Origin: Firmicutes bacterium CAG:110
GTDB lineage: Bacteria; Bacillota; Clostridia; Oscillospirales; Oscillospiraceae
Length of the DNA: 11,568 nt
Reading direction: 5' to 3'
Assembly: GCA_000434635.1 (NCBI GenBank)
Contig: HF988141.1
Location: forward strand, 8,080 to 19,647
Positions 1 to 6,208 of this stretch are shown piece by piece (position 1 is the first letter of the stretch; each line of letters starts with the position of its first letter). The notes below the pieces were generated by a model. The model had not been told where the DNA came from, did not search any database, and saw only the letters and a program-made list of their open reading frames with translations. The translations under genes were made by a program, and so were the position numbers.

Positions 1-27
1 GATGCCCCGCGCCTTGTCGTATGGAAG

Positions 28-1080
28 TTACAGCCCCAGCAGCTGCTTTTTCTTTGCGTCAAATTCTTCCTGGGTGAGAATGCCTGCGTCCAGCAGCTCC
101 TTGAGCTTCAGCAGGTCGTCCGCAGCCTCGCTTACGCTGGTCGGTGCGGCGGGCGCAGGCGCAGGAGCGGCAGCGGGGGCAGCAGGAGCAACACGGCCGG
201 TGACAATGTCGTTCAGCTTATCCTGCATCAGAATCGGCGGGATGATGGGAACAAAGATGGCCAGAATCAGGCAGAGGGTGGAAAGATCGGAAGGGATATT
301 CTTCGCCGCCGCCATCTTGTCAAGACGCTGGGCAGTCTTGTACATCCAATAAATCACGTAGAAGGGGACGAACAGGCACAGCAGCAGCTTGTTGGTGGGG
401 TTGCGGTTTTCTTCGCCCTCTACATTGTTGGTGTAGCCGGTGACGCGGTAAATCCAGATATACAGCCAGATGCCGCAGGTGAACAGCAGCAGCAGAATGT
501 GCTTGACCAGACCGCAGTAAACTTCGGGAGCGGGAGCGGCCGTAGTGCTTCCGGTTTCGGCGGATGCGCTCACCGTCTGCTGAGGGAGTCCTTCGGGGTA
601 AGCGACCCACATGGCTGCCAGGAACATACCGGCGCATGTAGCAAGCAATCTCAGAAAGGCTACAAACCAAACGCCGCCAATCGACAGCACTGTGGCAAGC
701 GCAACGACCGCAGGGGGAATGAACCAGAACTTCTTCACCTGCTCCCGGAGCTGGGGCAGATAGTCGGTCACAAAGACCACGGCCAAGAACGCCATGCCCC
801 AGTTACCCAGCAGCAGGAGAACATTTCTGAAATTCAGGAAGAACAGGCAGGCGATACCGGCAAGAGCGAAGCCCACGGGCAGGAAGATGTCTCTGCGCTT
901 CGTCAGGAGGGCAAAGGCTAGAACTGCACAGCTTGCTACCCAGATCAGCATCTGAACATAGTCACTGAACGACATAAAGCGGAGGATACGCAGCCACTGG
1001 AATAGCTCCATAACGCCCCCAAAGGCAAAGAGCGTCCCCGCCACGGTGCTGTAGCAGGAACTGTTTTTTGTTTCTTGCAT
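28..1080 (-). CDS. DUF4234 / SHOCT multi-pass membrane protein, function unknown
   Basis: A 350-residue integral membrane protein of unknown function. Hydrophobic segments lie near residues 41-60, 64-83, 87-106, 119-140, 141-162, 190-212, 231-250 and 265-286. The stretch from about 188 to 290 (GIWLYIWIYRVTGYTN, then NPTNKLLLCLFVPFYVIYWMYK) matches the DUF4234 pattern of paired helices with aromatic-rich turns. A low-complexity Ala/Pro linker (about 298-313) leads to a C-terminal SHOCT motif (about 319-350: LLKLKELLDAGILTQEEFDAKK), a short helical module often found at the ends of bacterial membrane proteins and thought to mediate oligomerisation. The ATG at 1080 is preceded by GAGAGG with a 7-base gap, and by a good promoter. 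It is transcribed away from the lar operon and nothing in its sequence ties it to nickel or lactate. The family assignment is confident; the role is not known. Confidence 0.9.
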   Translation of the reverse strand: MQETKNSSCYSTVAGTLFAFGGVMELFQWLRILRFMSFSDYVQMLIWVASCAVLAFALLTKRRDIFLPVGFALAGIACLFFLNFRNVLLLLGNWGMAFLAVVFVTDYLPQLREQVKKFWFIPPAVVALATVLSIGGVWFVAFLRLLATCAGMFLAAMWVAYPEGLPQQTVSASAETGSTTAAPAPEVYCGLVKHILLLLFTCGIWLYIWIYRVTGYTNNVEGEENRNPTNKLLLCLFVPFYVIYWMYKTAQRLDKMAAAKNIPSDLSTLCLILAIFVPIIPPILMQDKLNDIVTGRVAPAAPAAAPAPAPAAPTSVSEAADDLLKLKELLDAGILTQEEFDAKKKQLLGL

Positions 1081-1118
1081 AGTGATACCTCTCTTCTTTT
1101 TTTAAGGACACTGCGTTT

Positions 1119-1147
1119 AGTATACACCATCCGATTGTGAAAAGCAA
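1119..1147 (-). promoter_or_regulatory. Sigma-A type promoter of the DUF4234 gene
   Basis: On the minus strand, TTGCTT (1142-1147) and TATACT (1119-1124) are separated by exactly 17 bases. Transcription would start near 1112, giving a leader of about 30 bases before the ATG at 1080. Its -35 box lies about 30 bases from the -35 box of the divergent lar promoter. A regulator binding between them could affect both units, but no clear operator palindrome is visible. Confidence 0.7.
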
Positions 1148-1177
1148 CCCATAAAAGGCTGTTGTGCGGCTTCCTAC

Positions 1178-1206
1178 TTGTCAGAATTCACATTCTCGTG
1201 TATAAT
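1178..1206 (+). promoter_or_regulatory. Sigma-A type promoter of the larEBC operon
   Basis: TTGTCA (1178-1183) and a consensus TATAAT (1201-1206) are separated by exactly 17 bases. Transcription would start near 1213, leaving a leader of only about 30 bases before larE. That is too short for a nickel riboswitch or an attenuator, so any control must act at the promoter or be absent. No larR-like regulator gene lies nearby. Confidence 0.8.
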
Positions 1207-1242
1207 GGGAAAAACGATTTCCGCAGCACTGGAGGAAACAAT

Positions 1243-1989
1243 ATGACGTTGGAGCAATTTTTTGCCGAGAATCGGGAGGTTGCCGTTGCCTTTTCCGGCG
1301 GTGTGGATTCTGCGTACCTGCTGTACGCGGCGACGCGGTATGCCGCGCGGGCGAAAGCCTATTACGTGAGCACCGCATTCCAGCCGGAATTTGAACTGGA
1401 AGACGCCCGGCGGCTGGCGGCCGACGTGGGCGCGGATATGCAGGTGCTGCATGTGGACGTTCTTATGAGCGGCGCGGTTGTGGCGAACCCGCCCGACCGC
1501 TGCTACCACTGCAAAAACACCCTGTTCCGGCAAATCCTCCGGGCGGCGGAAAGCGACGGTTTTTCGCTGCTGCTGGACGGCACCAACGCCTCCGACGACG
1601 CCGGCGACCGGCCGGGAATGCGGGCGCTGCGGGAGCTGTCCGTTCGCTCTCCCCTCCGGGAGTGCGGCCTGACCAAGGCGGAGATTCGCCGTCTTTCCAA
1701 GGAAGCCGGGCTGTTCACCTGGGACAAGCCCGCCTACGCCTGCCTCGCCACCCGGATACGCACCGGGGAGGAAATCACGCTTCAAAAGCTGAAGCAGACG
1801 GAAAAAGCGGAAGGATTTCTCTTCGGACTTGGGTTCCGGGATTTCCGCGTCCGCATGGTGGGCAATACCGCGAAACTGGAGCTGCGGGAGGCCGATCTGC
1901 CCCTGCTTCTGGAAAACCGGGAGAAAATCATAACCGAACTCCGCAAAGATTATGACAGCGTTCTGCTGAATCTGGAGGTGCGCAAATGA
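1243..1989 (+). CDS. larE: LarE, pyridinium-3,5-biscarboxylate mononucleotide sulfurtransferase
   Basis: A 248-residue PP-loop ATP pyrophosphatase of the LarE family. LarE adenylates the two carboxylates of pyridinium-3,5-biscarboxylic acid mononucleotide and replaces them with thiocarboxylates, the second stage of NPN cofactor synthesis. The PP-loop is SGGVDS (18-23). The motif NPPDRCYHCK ends in a CxxC pair (Cys87, Cys90). DKPAYACLATR holds Cys167, in the position of the sacrificial Cys176 of the Lactobacillus plantarum enzyme. With the CxxC this gives three cysteines, which may bind an iron-sulfur cluster instead. The ATG at 1243 is chosen because GGAGG (1231-1235) lies 7 bases upstream and residue 1 begins just ahead of the PP-loop domain; the longer frame from 1162 would start upstream of the promoter. 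It is the first gene of the operon and overlaps larB by ATGA. Confidence 0.93.
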   Translation: MTLEQFFAENREVAVAFSGGVDSAYLLYAATRYAARAKAYYVSTAFQPEFELEDARRLAADVGADMQVLHVDVLMSGAVVANPPDRCYHCKNTLFRQILRAAESDGFSLLLDGTNASDDAGDRPGMRALRELSVRSPLRECGLTKAEIRRLSKEAGLFTWDKPAYACLATRIRTGEEITLQKLKQTEKAEGFLFGLGFRDFRVRMVGNTAKLELREADLPLLLENREKIITELRKDYDSVLLNLEVRK

Positions 1990-2741
1990 ACTCTGAAATC
2001 CGAAAGCTTCTGGAATCCGTCCAGGCCGGGAAAACCAGCGTGGACGACGCCATGCTGGAACTGAAAAAGGCCCCCTTCGAGGACATCGGCTACGCGAAGG
2101 TCGATCTGCATCGGAAGGTGCGGCAGGGCGCGGCAGAGGTGATCTACGGTGCGGGGAAGACCCCGGAGCAGATCGGCGGCATCATCGACGCCATGCGCGC
2201 CAACGGCCAGACCCGCGTCCTCATCACCAGAATGTCCCCCGAAGCGGCGGCACATGTTGGCAGCACCCGGGGACTGGACTATCATAAGGACGCCCGGGTG
2301 GGCATTGTGGGTGGACTTCCCCAGCCCGACGGCATCGGAAAAGTCGTCATCGCCACCGGCGGCACCAGCGACATCCCCGTGGCCGAGGAGGCGGCGCTGA
2401 CGGCACAGGTGCTGGGCAGCGAGGTGGTGCGGCTGTACGACGTGGGCGTGTCCGGCGTCCACCGGCTGCTCGCCCATATGGATTCTATTATGGAAGCCAG
2501 CGTGGTCATCGCCATCGCGGGCATGGAAGGGGCGCTTGCCAGCGTGGTGGGCGGTCTCGCGGAATGCCCGGTGATCGCCGTTCCCACCAGTGTGGGCTAC
2601 GGCGCGTCCTTCGGCGGCGTGGCGGCGCTGCTGAGTATGCTCAATTCCTGCGCCAGCGGCGTGTCGGTGGTGAACATCGACAACGGCTTCGGCGCGGGGT
2701 ATCTGGCGAACATGATTAATCACATGGAGGTCAAGGGATGA
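1986..2741 (+). CDS. larB: LarB, nicotinic acid adenine dinucleotide carboxylase/hydrolase
   Basis: A 251-residue protein, close to the usual LarB length of about 246. LarB carboxylates the pyridine ring of nicotinic acid adenine dinucleotide with CO2 and releases AMP, giving the biscarboxylate substrate of LarE. The N-terminal 100 residues are family specific (EDIGYAKVDLHRKVRQGAAEVIYGAGKT). The C-terminal part is a PurE/AIR-carboxylase fold, with ATGGTSDIPVAEEA (123-136), AGMEGALASVVGGL (178-191), VPTSVGYGASFGG (199-211) and LNSCASG. Cys222 in that last motif corresponds to the cysteine (Cys221 in L. plantarum) that forms a covalent adduct with the substrate ring. The start codon overlaps the larE stop (ATGA, 1986-1989), indicating translational coupling. 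No key residue seems to be missing. Confidence 0.94.
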   Translation: MNSEIRKLLESVQAGKTSVDDAMLELKKAPFEDIGYAKVDLHRKVRQGAAEVIYGAGKTPEQIGGIIDAMRANGQTRVLITRMSPEAAAHVGSTRGLDYHKDARVGIVGGLPQPDGIGKVVIATGGTSDIPVAEEAALTAQVLGSEVVRLYDVGVSGVHRLLAHMDSIMEASVVIAIAGMEGALASVVGGLAECPVIAVPTSVGYGASFGGVAALLSMLNSCASGVSVVNIDNGFGAGYLANMINHMEVKG

Positions 2742-3910
2742 AAACGCTGTACATCGAATGCGCCATGGGCGCTGCCGGGGATATGCTCGCCGCGGCGCTG
2801 CTGGAGCTGCTTCCCGACCGGGCGGCGTTTCTTGAGAAAATGAACGGTCTCGGCATCCCCGGTGTCACCGTCAGCGCGGAAAAAGGCGTGAAATGCGGTG
2901 TGTCTGGAACCCATTTTTCCGTCCGGGTGGCGGGAGTCGAGGAAGACGAGAACCTCCATAGTCATCATCACGACCATGTTCACGGCAGCATGGAGGGCAT
3001 TGAGGAAATCGTGAACAGACTGCCCATCCCCTCCATGGTCAAGCTGGACGTTCTGGCCGTGTACAATCTCATCGCCGAGGCGGAAAGCCGCGTCCATGGC
3101 GTTCCGGTTCAGCAGATCCACTTCCACGAGGTCGGCACCATGGACGCCGTTGCGGACATCACCGCCGTATGCCTGCTGATGCGGGAAATTCGCCCCGATC
3201 AGGTGACCGTGTCCCCCGTCTCCGTGGGAAGCGGCACCGTCCGGTGCGCCCATGGGATTCTCCCCGTTCCCGCGCCGGCTACCGCACTGCTCCTTGAGGG
3301 AATGCCCATTCAGGCCGGGAATGTTCAGGGTGAGCTGTGTACCCCCACCGGCGCGGCGCTGCTGAAATACTTTGCCGATGATTTTGGCAGTCTGCCCGTC
3401 ATGCGGGTGCAGAAAACCGGCTACGGCATGGGCAAAAAGGACTTCCCGCAAGCGAACTGCCTGCGGGTCATGCTGGGGGAGACCTCTGACCAGACCGACG
3501 CCATTGCGGAGCTTAAGTGCAACATCGACGACATGACCGGTGAGGAGATCGGGTTCGCCATGGAGCAGCTGCTGAACGGCGGCGCGCTGGACGTGTTCAC
3601 CACCCCCATCGGCATGAAAAAGAACCGCCCCGGCGTCCTCTTAAGCGTTCTGTGCCGGGCGGGCGACCGGGAGAAAATGGCGCGGCTGATCTTCCGCCAC
3701 ACCACCACTCTGGGCATCCGGGAAAGCCTTCAAAACCGCTACACGCTGGAGCGGCGCACGCAGACCGTTTCCACCCCCTACGGCGCGGTTCGGCAGAAGA
3801 TATCCTCCGGCTACGGCGTCCAGCGGCAGAAGGCCGAGTATGAGGACATCGCGACCATCGCCCGGGAGCAGGGGCTGAGCATCGCTCAGGTTCGGGAGAT
3901 GCTGAAATAA
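2738..3910 (+). CDS. larC: LarC, nickel insertion cyclometallase (single-frame, full length)
   Basis: A 390-residue LarC. It uses CTP to insert nickel into the dithiolated pyridinium mononucleotide, forming the carbon-nickel and sulfur-nickel bonds of NPN. Family motifs are ECAMGAAGDM (7-16), HFHEVGTMDAVADI (128-141), VSVGSGTVRCAHGILPVPAP (161-180) and LCTPTGAALL (200-209). The second part, with CNIDDMTGEEIG (261-272) and the DVFTTPIGMKKNRPG segment, is the LarC2 region. A histidine-rich loop (residues 74-82, six His) is a likely nickel-binding or storage segment. In L. plantarum the two halves are joined by a programmed frameshift; here they are continuous. GGAGG (2726-2730) lies 7 bases before the ATG, which overlaps the larB stop. 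It is the last gene of the operon; its terminator appears to be split by a repeat. Confidence 0.94.
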   Translation: MKTLYIECAMGAAGDMLAAALLELLPDRAAFLEKMNGLGIPGVTVSAEKGVKCGVSGTHFSVRVAGVEEDENLHSHHHDHVHGSMEGIEEIVNRLPIPSMVKLDVLAVYNLIAEAESRVHGVPVQQIHFHEVGTMDAVADITAVCLLMREIRPDQVTVSPVSVGSGTVRCAHGILPVPAPATALLLEGMPIQAGNVQGELCTPTGAALLKYFADDFGSLPVMRVQKTGYGMGKKDFPQANCLRVMLGETSDQTDAIAELKCNIDDMTGEEIGFAMEQLLNGGALDVFTTPIGMKKNRPGVLLSVLCRAGDREKMARLIFRHTTTLGIRESLQNRYTLERRTQTVSTPYGAVRQKISSGYGVQRQKAEYEDIATIAREQGLSIAQVREMLK

Positions 3911-3929
3911 CACAGAACCCACGGGATGA

Positions 3930-4148
3930 GCTGCACCCCTTGCCTCTCTCTATGGGAAAGGTGGCTGGGCGAAGCGAAGCCGGAGAGGGAAAACCGGGGT
4001 GCAGCGCCCTCTCAGTCACCTTCGGTGACAGCTCTCCCAGAGGGAGAGCCAAGGGGGGTGTTCCCCGTTACATAGCGCATGTTGACATGAGAAGTGGAGC
4101 GTATCGATACCGATACGCTCCACTCACTGTATTGCGAACACCCAATCA
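3930..4148 (+). mobile_element. MITE-like palindromic intergenic element, copy 1
   Basis: This 219-bp non-coding element lies between two convergent genes. Its core (3934-4060) is bounded by imperfect inverted ends, CACCCCTTGCCTCTC on the left and GAGAGCCAAGGGGGGTG on the right. The core also contains the nested stems GAGAGGG/CCCTCTC and GTCACC/GGTGAC. A 32-base spacer, a 14-bp hairpin (4093-4124) and a tail ending in CACCCAATCA follow. Copy 2 at about 5983-6180 has the same parts in the same order and orientation. ATGA flanks the element on both sides as a possible 4-bp target duplication. It encodes no protein, so it would have to be moved in trans. The homology is certain; mobility is inferred. 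Confidence 0.75.
4093..4124. repeat. Perfect 14-bp hairpin in repeat copy 1
   Basis: AGTGGAGCGTATCG (4093-4106) and CGATACGCTCCACT (4111-4124) are exact reverse complements with an ATAC loop. It lies 39 bases past the minus-strand DUF2207 stop and has no T run on either strand, so it is not a canonical intrinsic terminator, though it could block exonucleases or slow polymerase. The matching hairpin in copy 2 keeps the pairing despite sequence changes. Confidence 0.85.
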
Positions 4149-4163
4149 ATGACCCGTGGGTTT

Positions 4164-5891
4164 TCACTTCCTTCTCCGCCGCAGGCGGACCGGTATCCAC
4201 CGGTCGATCTGCATCTGACGGAGCTTTTCGTCCATCCGGTCGGCCGTGTCCAGCAGGATGCCTGCCCATTCCTCCGCCGTCTGGACGTTCCGGGCGCGGG
4301 TAACCAGATACGGGCACCGCTCCAGCTTCCGGTGGCCGAAGGCTCTGGCAAAGGGATTGATGACCCCCAGCGCCAGCGTAAAGGGCGCGAGATTGAAGAA
4401 ATAATCCGGGTCGTTGGCCATCAGGCGGCTGACATCCTCCGTGGGAAGTTTCTTTGCGTAGCGCCGGAATCCCAGCACCTGCGCCGCCGCGTAGCTGCCC
4501 AGATCGCTGCGTTTTCCGCCGTAAGCGGCGAAATAACCCAGCAGGAATTCGCCGATCGCGCTGAGCAGCGGTATCCAAACCTGCCCGCACAGCAGCCCCA
4601 GCACTACCCATAGGGCAATACACACTGCCCCGATCAGCATGGGCAGCTTGCCCCGCAGATGGGTGCGGTAGGCCATATCCTGAATCAGCCACCCGGATAC
4701 CGCGCCAAAGGCCCCCAGAATGATGGAAAGCAGGATCTGGATCGCCCGGACGGAGGTCATATTCATGGCAACGCACACGCCGCAGAAAATCTGGGCACCG
4801 CAGCAAAGTCCCCGAAAAATCTTCATGTTTCCGCTGACGCCCTTGTACATATTCCGCTCATTGGGAACGATGGCCGACACCTTGCGGCTGAGCTTGGCGT
4901 AGGGATAGCCGGTGGCGTCCACCGTCTGGCGGCTGCCGAAGAGAAGTGCAAAAATCTTGTTTTCAAAGAGGCTGCGCTCGTTGCCCATGTCCATGCGCTT
5001 GTGCAGCAGCACCTTCCCGCCGCTGTCCGTCTGGATGAGCAGGTAGCCCAGCTGCGCCCACGTAAACACCATCATGGTCAGATCGCCGCCGGATAATGTC
5101 AGGCGGCACCCCAGCTCGCCCGCGGTAATGCCCTCAGGCGGGGTCGTGCTGCGGATGTGGGCGATGGGCTTCGTGCGCAGGAAAATCAGCCAGTACACCA
5201 GCGCGAGACCCACGCAGATCAGCATGTATTTGATCTCCGGGTTGCCCTCCCGGATGTAGGTGCTGACAGTGGGGAACATTTTCTGATCCACCAGCATGGT
5301 CATGGTGATGCCTTCGTGGTCGTTCAGAATGGTCTTGCTGGCGCCGATGATCTGGTTGCTGCTCACCGTGACGGTCAGGTCGGAGGCAATGCTCTCCTGA
5401 CGGTAGATGCTGGTGAACTTCGGCGCGTTGGGCATATTTCCCGGGGGCATGGTGATGACAAAGCTCAGCTGCTCCACCGGGAACTCAAAGCCGCTGAGCA
5501 GCTCGACGCTCAGCTGTAACTTCCGCTCCTTGTCAACGGTCACAACGCCCACGGACTTGGGGAGTGTAAAGCTGAAATTCAGGGGAATCTCCCCGGTAAT
5601 GCCGCTGACCACCCGGCTGATATCCACCATGGTCGCGGAGGATGTCTTGCTGGTGGAGACGGAAGCGCCGTTCAGGGTAATGCCCGTGGCGTTGGCGGGC
5701 AGGGGGAAACTCATGGAAGTAGTGACATACTCCATGCGCAAAGTGACGGTCATATTCACCTGACAGTCGCCCTCGGCGCTGACGGTGCAGTAGGTATCCA
5801 CCCGGGAGGCTGCGCTCTCGGCGGACGCGGGCAGCACAAAAAAGCCCATCAGCAATATGCACAGAAAAAGCCCGATCCCGATACGCTTCAA
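4164..5891 (-). CDS. DUF2207 family membrane protein with signal peptide
   Basis: A 575-residue protein of the DUF2207 (YciQ-like) family, whose function is unknown. A signal peptide (1-24, FVLPASA then cleavage) is followed by an extracytoplasmic beta-rich domain (about 25-218), a membrane helix (221-239) and a cytoplasmic stretch beginning with TTPPEGITAGELGCRL, typical of the family. Helices follow near 361-379, 383-403, 416-436 and 438-456. The C-terminal cytoplasmic part has the family block GFRRYAKKLP (474-483) ... NLAPFTLALGVINPFARAFG (500-519) and ends in a very basic RLRRRRK. The start is TTG at 5891: GGGGGAG (5897-5903) lies 5 bases upstream, a promoter precedes it, and the next in-frame Met (residue 16) would destroy the signal peptide. 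It has its own promoter and no obvious operon partner. Confidence 0.88.
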   Translation of the reverse strand: MKRIGIGLFLCILLMGFFVLPASAESAASRVDTYCTVSAEGDCQVNMTVTLRMEYVTTSMSFPLPANATGITLNGASVSTSKTSSATMVDISRVVSGITGEIPLNFSFTLPKSVGVVTVDKERKLQLSVELLSGFEFPVEQLSFVITMPPGNMPNAPKFTSIYRQESIASDLTVTVSSNQIIGASKTILNDHEGITMTMLVDQKMFPTVSTYIREGNPEIKYMLICVGLALVYWLIFLRTKPIAHIRSTTPPEGITAGELGCRLTLSGGDLTMMVFTWAQLGYLLIQTDSGGKVLLHKRMDMGNERSLFENKIFALLFGSRQTVDATGYPYAKLSRKVSAIVPNERNMYKGVSGNMKIFRGLCCGAQIFCGVCVAMNMTSVRAIQILLSIILGAFGAVSGWLIQDMAYRTHLRGKLPMLIGAVCIALWVVLGLLCGQVWIPLLSAIGEFLLGYFAAYGGKRSDLGSYAAAQVLGFRRYAKKLPTEDVSRLMANDPDYFFNLAPFTLALGVINPFARAFGHRKLERCPYLVTRARNVQTAEEWAGILLDTADRMDEKLRQMQIDRWIPVRLRRRRK

Positions 5892-5896
5892 GCAAA

Positions 5897-5903
5897 CTCC
5901 CCC
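5897..5903 (-). promoter_or_regulatory. Ribosome binding site that fixes the TTG start
   Basis: GGGGGAG on the minus strand, 5 bases before the TTG at 5891-5889. It decides the start because no ATG in this frame keeps both a binding site and the signal peptide. Confidence 0.7.
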
Positions 5904-5924
5904 TTTTATCAGTTTCGTCAGAAC

Positions 5925-5953
5925 ATTTTACCATGCGGCGAGGGAAAAAGCAA
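5925..5953 (-). promoter_or_regulatory. Extended -10 promoter of the DUF2207 gene
   Basis: On the minus strand, TTGCTT (5948-5953) and TAAAAT (5925-5930) are separated by 17 bases, and TGG precedes the -10 box as an extended -10. The leader would be about 27 bases. Repeat copy 2 begins about 30 bases upstream of the -35 box, so the element sits directly behind this promoter. Confidence 0.7.
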
Positions 5954-5982
5954 GGGAATTTGCCCATATCTTAAGAAATCCG

Positions 5983-6180
5983 CTCCCTTGCCTCTCCCCT
6001 TGGAAGAGGTGGCTGAGCGCAGCGAGGACGGAGAGGGTATACTAGGCTGCAATACCCTCTCAGTCACCTGCGGTGACAGCTCCCCCAAAGGGGGAGCCAA
6101 GGGGGTGCCCCGGTTGGTACGAGAAATGGAGCGTATCTGTACTGATGCGCTCCATTCGCTGTTTTACGGTCACCCAGCAA
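5983..6180 (+). mobile_element. MITE-like palindromic intergenic element, copy 2
   Basis: This is the second copy of the element at 3930-4148 and fills most of the 317-base gap 5892-6208, which holds no gene. The core (5983-6106) starts CTCCCTTGCCTCTCCCC and ends GGGGGAGCCAAGGGGGTG. Its inner stems are GAGAGGGTAT/ATACCCTCTC, longer than in copy 1, and GTCACC/GGTGAC. The 3' hairpin (6125-6156) and a tail running to CACCCAGCAAA follow. No clear target duplication or split terminator is visible here; the right boundary is where similarity to copy 1 fades. It lies between the 3' end of the RND gene and the promoter of the DUF2207 gene. Confidence 0.75.
6125..6156. repeat. 13-bp hairpin in repeat copy 2
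   Basis: AATGGAGCGTATC (6125-6137) pairs with GATGCGCTCCATT (6144-6156) around a six-base loop. One pair is T-G, which remains pairable as U-G in RNA from the plus strand. Compared with copy 1, the second pair of the stem is A-T instead of G-C, a compensatory change. It lies 52 bases past the RND stop codon on the minus strand. Confidence 0.8.
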
Positions 6181-6194
6181 AAGCCGGGGGGTGA
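6170..6194 (-). terminator. Possible weak hairpin just after the RND gene
   Basis: Reading the minus strand after the RND stop, CCCGGC (6188-6183) pairs with GCTGGG (6178-6173) around a TTTT loop, with TCA/TGA able to extend the stem across a CCC bulge. No T run follows, so it is at best a weak or factor-dependent terminator. It overlaps the tail of repeat copy 2. Confidence 0.3.
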
Positions 6195-6208
6195 AAGTTT
6201 TTATGCGC

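Larger units (their letters stand above)
3916..4162 (+). terminator. larC terminator split by an inserted repeat element
   Basis: AACCCACGGG (3916-3925), six bases after the larC stop, is an exact inverted repeat of CCCGTGGGTT (4153-4162), which is followed by further T residues and runs straight into the end of the facing DUF2207 gene. ATGA directly follows the left arm (3926-3929) and the same ATGA directly precedes the right arm (4149-4152). Removing 3930-4148 plus one ATGA leaves a textbook intrinsic terminator: a 10-bp stem, an ATGA loop and a T run. The arms, direct repeat and spacing are seen directly; the former terminator is inference. Whether it still terminates depends on whether the inserted palindrome folds and brings the arms together. 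Confidence 0.65.

Noticed and set aside
1207..1242. A nickel riboswitch or attenuator before larE
   Set aside because: Only about 36 bases lie between the -10 box and the start codon, too few for any known riboswitch.
1950..3451. Minus-strand open frames opposite larB and larC (1950-2723, 2720-3451)
   Set aside because: They are shadows of the lar genes, with His/Gly/Asp-rich products that match no family.
3470..3520. Programmed frameshift between LarC1 and LarC2 parts
   Set aside because: Both parts are in one continuous frame with no slippery run at the junction, so the protein is made directly at full length.
3930..6180. The repeats as a CRISPR array or as protein-coding small genes
   Set aside because: There are only two full copies 2 kb apart with no regular spacers, and the short frames within them have no binding sites and do not match between copies.
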